Shown one piece after another: positions 18,706 to 25,440 of a stretch of 25,595 bases of DNA; within the stretch, counting starts at the first letter, position 1; each line of letters starts with the position of its first letter. The notes under the pieces are model-generated. The model was given only the letters and a program-made list of their open reading frames with translations, did not search any database and was not told the origin of the DNA. This DNA is from Saprospiraceae bacterium. GTDB lineage: Bacteria; Bacteroidota; Bacteroidia; Bacteroidales; JAIPBB01. The position numbers and the translations under genes were made by a program. The stretch is from contig JAIPBB010000024.1 in the NCBI GenBank assembly GCA_021739805.1, positions 1 through 25,595 on the forward strand, given 5' to 3'.

Positions 18706-19398
18706 CTAGAATTTTCCAATCTTGAAAGTTATACCGTAACTTAATCCGTCTAATATGTCAGAATCAGTGTTTATAAGATTAATATCATAAGCATAGCGAT
18801 AAGTTGCCCCAAAGGCAATTCGAAGGTTTTTTACTACATTCATCTCTATTTCAACTCCAGGTTCGATAATTACAAAGGCATCAGAATCTTCAGTATAATA
18901 GTCATACTCATAATTTTCATCACCATCATCATCTTTTTCCCAATGTCCAACTTCTTTATTGTAGGCAACTCCACCTACTCCAAATAATACTGGAAATGAA
19001 ACGTGAACCGGAAATTTTGGAGCAATAATTGGCTCCAGAAAAAGTCCACCATAACCACCGGCTAAGTTATATCCTTCATTTGCATCAACATTGTCAATAT
19101 AAATGTCGTTTGCAAAGCCATAACCGGCTAATCCAATTGTTAGTTTATGGTCAATTACCCAACCAAAACGACCACCAATTGTCAGGGCATCATGGCCATT
19201 AATTTCAGAATAGTTTGCAGTGGCTGCAAGATAACCTCCATTGCTTATATCCGAACCAAATAAGGTTTTAATTTCATCTTGTTTTGATTTTTTCTGATTT
19301 TGTTCAAATTCCTGAACATTAGTGCTATCATTAACTTGTGAGTATATGATTGTGCTTAGCATGCTTAGGATGACAATAAATAATAGTTTCTTTTTCAT
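18706..19398 (-). CDS. Outer-membrane beta-barrel protein
   Basis: This protein is 230 aa. A signal peptide (MKKKLLFIVILSMLSTIIYSQ) precedes a short charged linker (~22-48). From ~50 there are alternating amphipathic strands rich in Gly and aromatics (GGYLAATANYSEIN, LTIGGRFGWVID, LTIGLAGYGFAND, LAGGYGGLFLEPII, LRIAFGATYRYAYD, LSYGITFKIGKF). The terminal Phe is typical of outer-membrane barrels. An acidic insertion (DDDGDENYEYDYYTEDSD, ~160-177) would form an external or periplasmic loop. It is the last gene of the probable sigma-factor operon, 33 bp after the previous gene and just before a terminator. The barrel fold is inferred from strand pattern; the specific function is unknown. Confidence 0.85.
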   Translation of the reverse strand: MKKKLLFIVILSMLSTIIYSQVNDSTNVQEFEQNQKKSKQDEIKTLFGSDISNGGYLAATANYSEINGHDALTIGGRFGWVIDHKLTIGLAGYGFANDIYIDNVDANEGYNLAGGYGGLFLEPIIAPKFPVHVSFPVLFGVGGVAYNKEVGHWEKDDDGDENYEYDYYTEDSDAFVIIEPGVEIEMNVVKNLRIAFGATYRYAYDINLINTDSDILDGLSYGITFKIGKF

Positions 19399-19431
19399 TT
19401 GTTTAAGTTTTTTTGTTATTAATTAAATTTA

Positions 19432-19941
19432 TTAGAATGTGTATTTTAATGAAACTCCAATATCGAAAAGTGAGACTTTAAAAAATGGAAATCCAAAGAA
19501 TTCAGTATAAGGTTTTGTGTCGAGTGCTGCAACCAAAGGCAATTTATTTAATCTGTATTCCATTCCGAATATTGCATCGACACCAATAACAGGTCTTTTT
19601 CTGAACATTGATTTCTGTGGTTCGAAAAAGCCGAATAAAAAATTATTATCATATTTCTTTGAATATCCCACATGAGCACCATATCCATAATAAAAAAACA
19701 GATTTGAGTTGATTTTAAAATTGACTGGAGAATAGGTTTCTATAAGAGCCGTTAATTGAAGCCCATTATTTCGAAAGCTTAAAATTCCTTCCATAGCTTT
19801 CGCATTATTAACAAATCCTTTATAGCATAATCCTGATGTTTCACCAGCTCTAAAACCAACGGTATTTAAATAATCCTGTGACTTTGCTTTTTGAAATACT
19901 ATAACAAGAATTATAATGACAATTATTTTTAATGCTTTCAT
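19432..19941 (-). CDS. Small outer-membrane beta-barrel protein
   Basis: This protein is 169 aa with a signal peptide (MKALKIIVIIILVIVFQKAKSQ). The mature part reads as alternating strands: VGFRAGETSGLCYKGFV, AMEGILSFRNNGLQLTALIE, FFYYGYGAHVGY, VIGVDAIFGMEYRL, and a final FDIGVSLKYTF that ends in Phe. The pattern and length fit an 8-stranded outer-membrane barrel. It lies 14 bp after the GIN-domain lipoprotein and 33 bp before the second barrel gene, so co-transcription is likely. No specific role can be given. The single Cys in the mature part (near residue 39) is unusual for a barrel. Confidence 0.85.
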   Translation of the reverse strand: MKALKIIVIIILVIVFQKAKSQDYLNTVGFRAGETSGLCYKGFVNNAKAMEGILSFRNNGLQLTALIETYSPVNFKINSNLFFYYGYGAHVGYSKKYDNNFLFGFFEPQKSMFRKRPVIGVDAIFGMEYRLNKLPLVAALDTKPYTEFFGFPFFKVSLFDIGVSLKYTF

Positions 19942-19955
19942 TTTCTAATAATTTG

Positions 19956-20669
19956 TTATTGATGAACTACAGAACCTGAGCCGGTTATATGAGTGTGAGT
20001 TATTGGATTTCCTTTATAATGAACAGTTCCGCTACCTGTAATTTTTGCATCAAGATAATCTTTCACATACACATACATACTTCCAGAACCTGAAATTGTA
20101 GCAAAGCAGGTGTCTTGCTCCAGGTCGTATGATCTAATATCACCCGAACCACTTATTTTGAAATCACCTTCGCTAATTTCGCCCCAAAGAGTAGTTTTTC
20201 CAGAGCCGGAAATGTCAACTTCTGCATAATCACCCCAAATTCCCGCATATATTTCACCCGAACCTGCCAGGCTTATGTCAACATTGTTAGCTGTAATGCT
20301 ATCACAATAAATATCACCTGAACCAAGTAATTTAATATTATTAAGGTTTTGCGTTTTTACTGATATTACAATTGGTTTATGTTCTCTAATGCACCTATCA
20401 TCCCTTACTTTAATTACCAGGGTTGAACCATGGATTTTAGTGTAAATATAAGGTATAAGATTTTCTTCAGCTTCAACCTCTACTTTGTTTAAAGTATCCA
20501 AAATTACATTTATTTCGAATGCTCCTTCAGAACTAATCCCATGAAATGAGCTTAATGTTCGGGCATCTGTTACATAATTATGATTGCCTACAATACAATT
20601 GTTTTTCCTGCAACCTAAAGTGAAACTTGCAACTGCTATCAATATTATTATAAATCCTTTTGTTCGCAT
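19956..20669 (-). CDS. Lipoprotein with DUF2807 (putative auto-transporter adhesin, head GIN) domain
   Basis: This protein is 237 aa. The N-terminus (MRTKGFIIILIAVASFTLGC) is a lipoprotein signal with the lipobox TLGC, Cys 20 being the lipidation site. The rest is a beta-solenoid with a recurring GSG turn: LLGSGDIYC, LAGSGEIYAG, ISGSGKTTLWG, ISGSGDIRS, ISGSGSMYVY, ITGSGTVHY, ITGSGSVVHQ. This is the hallmark of the DUF2807/head GIN family of Bacteroidota. Members often occur in sigma/anti-sigma operons, as here, and are presumed to be envelope-associated; the molecular function is not established. Anchoring to the inner or outer leaflet cannot be decided from sequence. It is separated from the upstream gene by a 366-bp repeat-rich spacer. 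Confidence 0.92.
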   Translation of the reverse strand: MRTKGFIIILIAVASFTLGCRKNNCIVGNHNYVTDARTLSSFHGISSEGAFEINVILDTLNKVEVEAEENLIPYIYTKIHGSTLVIKVRDDRCIREHKPIVISVKTQNLNNIKLLGSGDIYCDSITANNVDISLAGSGEIYAGIWGDYAEVDISGSGKTTLWGEISEGDFKISGSGDIRSYDLEQDTCFATISGSGSMYVYVKDYLDAKITGSGTVHYKGNPITHTHITGSGSVVHQ

Positions 20670-20767
20670 AATGTTTTGTTTTTATGATTATTTAACACCA
20701 AAAGACAAATTAATTTTTCAAGGGTTGCAATTAATTAAAGAAAATTTGAAATTAATATTATTTTATA

Positions 20768-20874
20768 GTCATTAGGTGGTCATTTGCTTTGCGTCATTTA
20801 CTTCGTGTCATTAATGCTTCGCATGTCATTTGTGCTTCGCTCGTCATTTAGCTTCGCTGTCATTTGCCCTGCAT
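20768..20874. repeat. Seven degenerate GTCATT-led tandem units
   Basis: GTCATT recurs at 20768, 20779, 20793, 20807, 20825, 20843 and 20859. Most copies continue as T(T/A)GCTTCGC-like sequence, giving units of 11-18 bp. The unit resembles part of the interspersed palindrome seen at 9133-9153 and 25349-25440. It sits in the spacer between the DUF4097-like gene and the GIN lipoprotein gene. No gene is supported in this spacer. Confidence 0.85.
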
Positions 20875-20896
20875 GTTTTATTTATTGTTATGATGA

Positions 20897-20983
20897 GAAT
20901 GACAACTGAATGACAACTGAATGACAACTGAATGACAACTGAATGACAACTGAATGACAACTGAATGACAACTGAATGACAAC
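20897..20983. repeat. 11-bp tandem repeat array (GAATGACAACT)
   Basis: Seven exact copies of GAATGACAACT (20897-20973) are followed by a 10-base partial copy (20974-20983) and a decayed AAATGAC. Each unit contains AATGAC, the complement of the GTCATT that starts each unit of the array just upstream, so the two arrays can base-pair with one another. The exactness of the copies suggests recent slippage or expansion. Confidence 0.95.
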
Positions 20984-21035
20984 AAATGACACTAAGCAAA
21001 TGCTAATAAAAGTTTAATTTTACAAAAGATTAATT

Positions 21036-22136
21036 CTACTGGTGAATTATGTTGAGATTTCCAGCATTCATGTCAATAAATACATTAGAAGATGTTTGTT
21101 TGTTTCTTCCAATTATTCCATGAGATTTGTATAGTCCTTCTTCCTGGTTTATAACATCTTTCTGAATAGTAGAAGCTGATTCAGGTAATGAAACTATTGT
21201 TTTGTGATTATAATTAACATTAAGTTTGAATGATGCACTATTTTTAAAATAGAAGTCGAGATCAGTATAATGCGAGTTTATTTTAATATTCTGAAAACTA
21301 TTAGCAATGCTTTCCAATTTTATTCCTCCATATCGAGAAGTTAGAAGTATATCCTTATAGAAGTTATAAATAGTAATATAAGAAAATGATGTTTCACCAT
21401 TAAGTCTGTCAATGGTTTTAATATAATATTTATCTCTTGATGAATTAATATCCAAATTGTTAATTTCATCAATATTGAGCCTTGATGACTTACTCACAAC
21501 ATTAAGTTTGTCTGCTTTTTTTAATTCTAATTCTGCATAACTAATATTAAGACGTCCGGTAGTCATTTCATTAATCATCATGTTTCCAAATTCAATTTTC
21601 AGTTTTGAATCTCCATTTAGATTATGTGCTTTAAAATCTCCATTTGATAAATTAATATCTACTTCTCCGTCGTGGTCGGTTGTATAAATATTACCAAATT
21701 TATTTTCGACTTTTAGATTTGCACTTTTTGGTAAGAATACAATATAATTTATCTCAACAGTGTTGCTGGAGCTAAAAAAAGCATTTGCCATTTTCGAAAT
21801 ATCAGCCCAAAACGAGTTTAAATAATCTTTAAAATAGGTTTTTGCCACAATGTAATATTGAGCGTTTGTAAAGTCGAAGTCAATGTAGCTCATTATGGTT
21901 TCAACTTTCTCTTTTTTCTTTGATTTGATATTGACAGTAATATCAAACTTTACTGAGTCTTTATCCCAGGGAATTAGATGAACATTGCCATATTTGTTAA
22001 TAATACTAATGTGGCATTTGTCGTTGACTTTGTATGATTTTTTTATTCTTTTCGTTTGTTCATATATCTGAGCATGTGAACTGGCTCCGAAAAGTAATAT
22101 TGATATTAGAATAATTTTAAGTTCTTTATATTTCAT
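21036..22136 (-). CDS. Secreted DUF4097-like beta-solenoid protein
   Basis: This protein is 366 aa. A signal peptide (MKYKELKIILISILLFGASSHAQ) is followed by an N-terminal beta region (CHISIINKYGNVHLIPWDKDSVKFDITVNI, ~42-72). A series of short strand repeats follows: ANLKVENKFGNIYT, VDINLSNGDFKAHNL, SKLKIEFGNMMI, LNISYAELEL, LNVVSKSSRLNID, ILLTSRYGGIKLE. N.[FY]GN/GD turns and alternating hydrophobic residues resemble DUF4097-type adhesin-like beta-solenoids. There is no lipobox, so it is probably periplasmic or outer-membrane associated. It lies 82 bp after the anti-sigma gene and upstream of the related GIN-domain lipoprotein. The family assignment is from pattern and context and is less certain than for its neighbour. 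Confidence 0.82.
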   Translation of the reverse strand: MKYKELKIILISILLFGASSHAQIYEQTKRIKKSYKVNDKCHISIINKYGNVHLIPWDKDSVKFDITVNIKSKKKEKVETIMSYIDFDFTNAQYYIVAKTYFKDYLNSFWADISKMANAFFSSSNTVEINYIVFLPKSANLKVENKFGNIYTTDHDGEVDINLSNGDFKAHNLNGDSKLKIEFGNMMINEMTTGRLNISYAELELKKADKLNVVSKSSRLNIDEINNLDINSSRDKYYIKTIDRLNGETSFSYITIYNFYKDILLTSRYGGIKLESIANSFQNIKINSHYTDLDFYFKNSASFKLNVNYNHKTIVSLPESASTIQKDVINQEEGLYKSHGIIGRNKQTSSNVFIDMNAGNLNIIHQ

Positions 22137-22218
22137 ACGATTGATTTTTTATATTTTGGTTGTATGGAACTTCCCATTTAATTTTTTTTGTCTGTTTTTT
22201 GTAATTTGTGATTAAAAA

Positions 22219-22818
22219 TTAAATGGAAGTTTCATAATAATCTGAATTTCCCGGTTTTTTATTATTTTTTGATCTTTCAATAATTGATAAAACTTCTTCT
22301 AAAATCTCAAGCTTAATTCTATAGTTTTGTATCATAGCATCAATTACTTGTTCATTTGCAATATTTTCGTTTAAATCATTTTTCAATTCTGCATAAATGC
22401 TGTCCAGTTCCAACATATCATTATTAATGTCATTTTTAATTCCAGGATATTCGTCAGCATAATTAAATAATTTACTTTTTGTTGTATTTATTTTTGAAAC
22501 ATAATAAGCTTCAGCTTCAAATAGTTTACTAAACTCTTCGTTATTTGTAATAATTTGTTCTGAATTTTTGTCTTGGGTTGCCAATTGAGTGGGTTTGTTA
22601 ATAAAATCATGAACAAAATAAGAAGCAATGAAGATTATAACAACTGATGCAGCTTTCCATAAAACCGAATTCCAGTTAATTTTTCTGATGTTTATGACTT
22701 TCTGTCTTGTTTCTTGATTTGCTTTATCAATTTTGTTCCAAAGTTCAGCAGATGGCTCAAGGTCGTCAAATTGGTTTTTGTTATCAACAATAAACGATTC
22801 TAATTTGTCTTTTTGCAT
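22219..22818 (-). CDS. Probable membrane anti-sigma factor
   Basis: This protein is 199 aa with no signal peptide. The N-terminal ~50 residues are polar and helical, with DDLEPSAELWNKIDKAN near 18-34, a pattern common in Bacteroidota anti-sigma N-termini. One transmembrane helix follows (~51-71; SVLWKAASVVIIFIASYFVH). The C-terminal half (~95-195) is charged, with heptad-like Leu/Ile spacing (NNDMLELDSIYAELKNDL, LEILEEVLSIIE), and likely forms a periplasmic coiled coil. Topology would be cytoplasmic N-terminus and periplasmic C-terminus. The gene starts 11 bp after the ECF sigma stop codon, and that position is the main functional evidence. I do not see a zinc-binding HxxxCxxC motif, so it would not be a ZAS-type factor. 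Confidence 0.82.
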   Translation of the reverse strand: MQKDKLESFIVDNKNQFDDLEPSAELWNKIDKANQETRQKVINIRKINWNSVLWKAASVVIIFIASYFVHDFINKPTQLATQDKNSEQIITNNEEFSKLFEAEAYYVSKINTTKSKLFNYADEYPGIKNDINNDMLELDSIYAELKNDLNENIANEQVIDAMIQNYRIKLEILEEVLSIIERSKNNKKPGNSDYYETSI

Positions 22819-22829
22819 AATATCGTTTT

Positions 22830-23405
22830 TTAGTTTGTTAAAAGTTCTTTTACTCTATTTTTAGCCCTCATATATTGAGTTTTCGATGTTGATTCAGAAA
22901 TATTCAATATTTGAGCAATTTCAGTATGGTCGTATCCTTCAAGCAAATACAATGAAAATATCACTCTTCCTCCTGATGGTAGTTGTGTCATTGCATTTTT
23001 AATTTTTCCTACATCTAATTCTAATTTATCATCATTGAATTCCTCATGATTATTTTCAAAATATCCCATATTTTCAAAAAACACTAATTCAGTTTTTTTC
23101 TTATTAATGAAATTTAAGCAATTGTTAATCACAATTTTTTTGAACCAGGCTCCAAAAGTTGATTCGAATTTAAAAGAACTCAGTCGTTTGAAAACATCCA
23201 CAAAAGATTCCTGTAGCATATCCTCAGCTTCCTCTCTATTATTTAACATTCTGTAACAAATGTTAAACATTGCCCGTGAATAGAGTTTGTAAAGCTCGTA
23301 TTGTGCTTTACGACTACCCTTGATACTCTGCTCTATTATATCCCTATGAATATCAATTGCAAATTCGCCCAAATCTTTTCTTTTTAATTTCGACACTAAT
23401 GACAA
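22830..23405 (-). CDS. ECF-type RNA polymerase sigma factor
   Basis: This protein is 191 aa. Region 2 (~36-104) shows YELYKLYSRAMFNICYRML, the NREEAEDMLQESFVDVF core-binding helix, and FKFESTFGAWFKKIVINNCLNF. Region 4 (~138-188) shows QLPSGGRVIFSLYLLEGYDH, then the helix-turn-helix TEIAQILNISESTSKTQYMRAKNRVKELL. There is no region 3, as expected for an ECF factor. The start is unusual: no in-frame ATG precedes residue 46, which is inside region 2. The frame opens four codons upstream of a TTG at 23405, so TTG (23405) or GTG (23396, residue 4) must initiate. It heads a likely operon with an anti-sigma factor and envelope proteins and is probably autoregulated, as is common for ECF systems. A promoter-like inverted repeat lies 24 bp upstream. 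Confidence 0.93.
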   Translation of the reverse strand: MSLVSKLKRKDLGEFAIDIHRDIIEQSIKGSRKAQYELYKLYSRAMFNICYRMLNNREEAEDMLQESFVDVFKRLSSFKFESTFGAWFKKIVINNCLNFINKKKTELVFFENMGYFENNHEEFNDDKLELDVGKIKNAMTQLPSGGRVIFSLYLLEGYDHTEIAQILNISESTSKTQYMRAKNRVKELLTN

Positions 23406-23428
23406 AATAAATTTCTAATAGTTGCAAT

Positions 23429-23462
23429 AAAGGTATAATTTTTTATTTCTTTTTATACCTTT
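23429..23462. promoter_or_regulatory. Symmetric divergent promoter/operator candidate
   Basis: AAAGGTATAA (23429-23438) and TTATACCTTT (23453-23462) are perfect 10-bp inverted arms around a 14-nt AT-rich spacer. On the plus strand the right arm reads TACCTTTG (23456-23463), an exact match to the Bacteroidota -7 consensus TAnnTTTG, facing tnaA. On the minus strand the left arm reads TACCTTTA (23435-23428), a one-base mismatch, facing the sigma gene and ending 22 bp before its TTG. I find no TTG at the usual -33 spacing on either strand, so an alternative-sigma promoter pair or a regulator-binding site is as likely. Confidence 0.4.
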
Positions 23463-23661
23463 GTTATATCAGCAAATTGAATTTTTTTATTTTTTTTTAC
23501 TCTTAGAGTATTGTTTATTGTAATTTATTTTGCATATTTGCTATAATTATCAGTCTATTAGAAAATACAAAAGTGCTATTTAGCTGAAAAATAATAATTA
23601 AACTATAAAGTTTATTAATTAATTAATGAAGAATTGAACTAGGTCATCATAAAATATTTTA

Positions 23662-23742
23662 ATGAAAAAGTTTTTTTTAGACTCAGCTTTATGTAAAATT
23701 CTCTATTTAAACATTAAAAATAGAGATGAATTCGTGTTTTAA
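23662..23742 (+). CDS. Possible 26-codon leader ORF upstream of tryptophanase
   Basis: An ATG at 23662 opens a 26-codon frame ending in TAA at 23742, 68 nt before the tnaA start. The peptide begins MKKFFLDSALCK and ends NRDEFVF. It has no Trp and no terminal Pro, so it is not a TnaC-type leader as in E. coli. There is no clear ribosome-binding site, but these are often absent in Bacteroidota. The frame spans a 9-bp inverted repeat (23700-23708/23718-23726). In AT-rich DNA a frame this short can arise by chance; support is only its position. Confidence 0.2.
   Translation: MKKFFLDSALCKILYLNIKNRDEFVF
23700..23726. promoter_or_regulatory. 9-bp inverted repeat in the tnaA leader
   Basis: TCTCTATTT (23700-23708) and AAATAGAGA (23718-23726) are perfectly complementary with a 9-nt spacer. 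The repeat lies 84 bp upstream of the tnaA start. It may be an operator for a dimeric regulator or a leader hairpin. There is no T-tract after it, so it is not an intrinsic terminator. Confidence 0.35.
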
Positions 23743-23810
23743 TAATACCCCATCTTTTATTTGCCATTCGGCAGGAGTTATTAATTATTTAAAAATTTAA
23801 AACAAACAAA

Positions 23811-25205
23811 ATGAAATTACCATTTGCAGAATCATATAAAATCAAAGTTGTAGAGCAAATTCGTGTTAGTACAAAAGAACAACGCAAAAAATGGATCAAA
23901 GAAGCCAAGTACAACTTATTTAATTTAAAAAGTGAGCATGTTTTTATCGACCTTTTAACCGATTCAGGTACAGGTGCAATGAGCGATAAACAATGGTCGG
24001 AATTGATGTTAGGAGACGAAAGTTATGCAGGAGCATCTTCTTATTTTAAAATGAAAAATGCCATAAAAGACATTCTTGGCTATAATTATTTTCTACCAAC
24101 ACACCAGGGAAGAGCAGCGGAAAATGTACTTTTTTCAGTTTTAGTAAAAGAAGGTGATATAGTTCCAGGAAATTCGCATTTCGACACAACAAAAGGACAT
24201 ATTGAGTTTAGAAAAGCAAGCGCAATTGATTGTACAATTGATGAAGCTTTTGACACAACAGCATATCATCCTTTTAAAGGAAATGTTGACATTAATAAAC
24301 TTGAAGAAGTTTTCAAAAATAATCCTATCGAAAATATTCCATTTATAATTGTTACTGTTACAAATAATTCAGCAGGTGGACAGCCCGTTTCTATGCAGAA
24401 TATTAAAGATGTAAGAGCATTTGCTGATAAATATAATAAAATAGTAGTTTTTGATTCAGCTCGTTTTGCTGAGAACGCTTATTTTATTAAAACCCGTGAA
24501 GAAGCTTATAAAGACAAAAGCATTCGAGAAATAGTTAAGGAAATGTTTTCCTATGCTGATGTAATGACAATGAGTAGCAAGAAAGACGCAATTGTTAATA
24601 TGGGCGGATTTATTGGTATGAATTCAGAAAAATTGTTCAAAGAAGCCTCTGTTTTTAATATTATGTTTGAAGGATACATAACTTATGGTGGAATGTCGGG
24701 AAGAGATATGAATGCACTTGCACAAGGTCTTTATGAAGGTACAGAATTTAATTTCCTTGATACAAGAATTAAACAGGTTGCTTATCTTGGTGAGAAATTG
24801 AAGGAATATGGTGTTCCTATACAAGAGCCAATTGGCGGTCATGCAATTTTTGTTGATGCAAAACGCTTCTTGCCAAATCTTCCAAAAGAAGAATTCCTTG
24901 CTCAAACTCTTGCAGTTGAACTTTATATCGAAAGTGGTGTAAGAGGAGTTGAAATTGGTGCTTTGTTAGCCGACAGAGATCCTATTACCAGAGAAAATCG
25001 TTTTCCGGAGCTTGAATTATTACGATTAGCAATTCCAAGACGTGTTTACACAAATAACCATATGGATTATGTTGCTGCTGCTTTAGGAAATGTTTTTAAT
25101 CGAAGAAATGAAATTAGATCAGGTCTGAAAATTACAAAAGAAGCCCCTATTATGCGTCATTTCACAGTTGAGCTTGAAAAAAGCGAAGAACACGTTATGG
25201 CATAA
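23811..25205 (+). CDS. tnaA: Tryptophanase (L-tryptophan indole-lyase)
   Basis: This protein is 464 aa, close to E. coli TnaA (471 aa). It is a PLP-dependent beta-eliminating lyase that converts L-tryptophan to indole, pyruvate and ammonia in the cytoplasm as a homotetramer. Family motifs are FIDLLTDSGTGAMS (45-58), GDESYAG (Tyr 72), PTHQGRAAEN (96-105), TNNSAGGQPVS (184-194), FDSARFAENAYFIK (214-227; Asp 215) and SSKKDA, where Lys 258 should bind PLP. Two sites separate it from tyrosine phenol-lyase. It has RHFT at 449-452, with His 450 matching the tryptophanase His where tyrosine phenol-lyases have Phe. It also has VEIG at 380-383, where tyrosine phenol-lyases have MERG with the substrate-binding Arg. 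FDTTKGH (124-130) is also tryptophanase-like. The gene stands alone, with no tnaB-like permease in the window, and is followed by an intrinsic terminator. Confidence 0.95.
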   Translation: MKLPFAESYKIKVVEQIRVSTKEQRKKWIKEAKYNLFNLKSEHVFIDLLTDSGTGAMSDKQWSELMLGDESYAGASSYFKMKNAIKDILGYNYFLPTHQGRAAENVLFSVLVKEGDIVPGNSHFDTTKGHIEFRKASAIDCTIDEAFDTTAYHPFKGNVDINKLEEVFKNNPIENIPFIIVTVTNNSAGGQPVSMQNIKDVRAFADKYNKIVVFDSARFAENAYFIKTREEAYKDKSIREIVKEMFSYADVMTMSSKKDAIVNMGGFIGMNSEKLFKEASVFNIMFEGYITYGGMSGRDMNALAQGLYEGTEFNFLDTRIKQVAYLGEKLKEYGVPIQEPIGGHAIFVDAKRFLPNLPKEEFLAQTLAVELYIESGVRGVEIGALLADRDPITRENRFPELELLRLAIPRRVYTNNHMDYVAAALGNVFNRRNEIRSGLKITKEAPIMRHFTVELEKSEEHVMA

Positions 25206-25251
25206 TAATTATATTGAAATACCAATAAAACCAATAATAATAGATTATTTC

Positions 25252-25283
25252 AACCCGAATTCATTTATGAGTTCGGGTTTTTT
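25252..25283 (+). terminator. Intrinsic terminator of tnaA
   Basis: AACCCGAA (25252-25259) pairs with TTCGGGTT (25272-25279) around a 12-nt loop and is followed by a T-tract to 25283. It lies 46 bp after the tnaA stop codon and faces the right way. Confidence 0.9.
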
Positions 25284-25313
25284 GTGGTTTCAAGTTTCAG
25301 GTTGCGAGTTCAA

Positions 25314-25334
25314 GTTTAAGGTTTAAGGTTTAAG
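25314..25334. repeat. Three tandem GTTTAAG units
   Basis: Three exact 7-bp GTTTAAG copies follow a degenerate CAAGTTTCAGGTTGCGAGTT stretch (25291-25310). Like 9045-9082, this is a short intergenic tandem array near a copy of the interspersed palindrome. Confidence 0.8.
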
Positions 25335-25348
25335 CGAGTTTCGGATTT

Positions 25349-25440
25349 CGTCATTGCGAGTGAAGCGAAGCAATCTATTAATAATCTTCACTACACTTAA
25401 TTCAACGGTTTGCTTCAGTCGTTTCTCCCTCGCAATGACG
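25349..25440. repeat. Interspersed palindromic repeat with CGTCATTGCGAG arms
   Basis: CGTCATTGCGAG (25349-25360) and CTCGCAATGACG (25429-25440) are perfect 12-bp inverted arms about 68 nt apart. The inner flanks (TGAAGCGAAGCAA and TTTGCTTCA) continue the symmetry imperfectly. The left half contains the motif seen at 9133-9153. The rest of this 390-bp end region (to 25595) holds no gene I can support. Confidence 0.75.

Noticed and set aside
20897..20983. A CRISPR array as an explanation of the regular repeats
   Set aside because: The units are 11 bp and directly abutting with no spacers, and no cas genes are present.
24624..24905. A 93-codon minus-strand open frame inside tnaA
   Set aside because: It is fully antisense to a confidently identified enzyme gene and looks like a shadow frame.
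23811..25205. Tyrosine phenol-lyase as the identity of the lyase
   Set aside because: His at 450 in RHFT and VEIG at 380-383 replace the Phe and the MERG Arg expected in tyrosine phenol-lyase.
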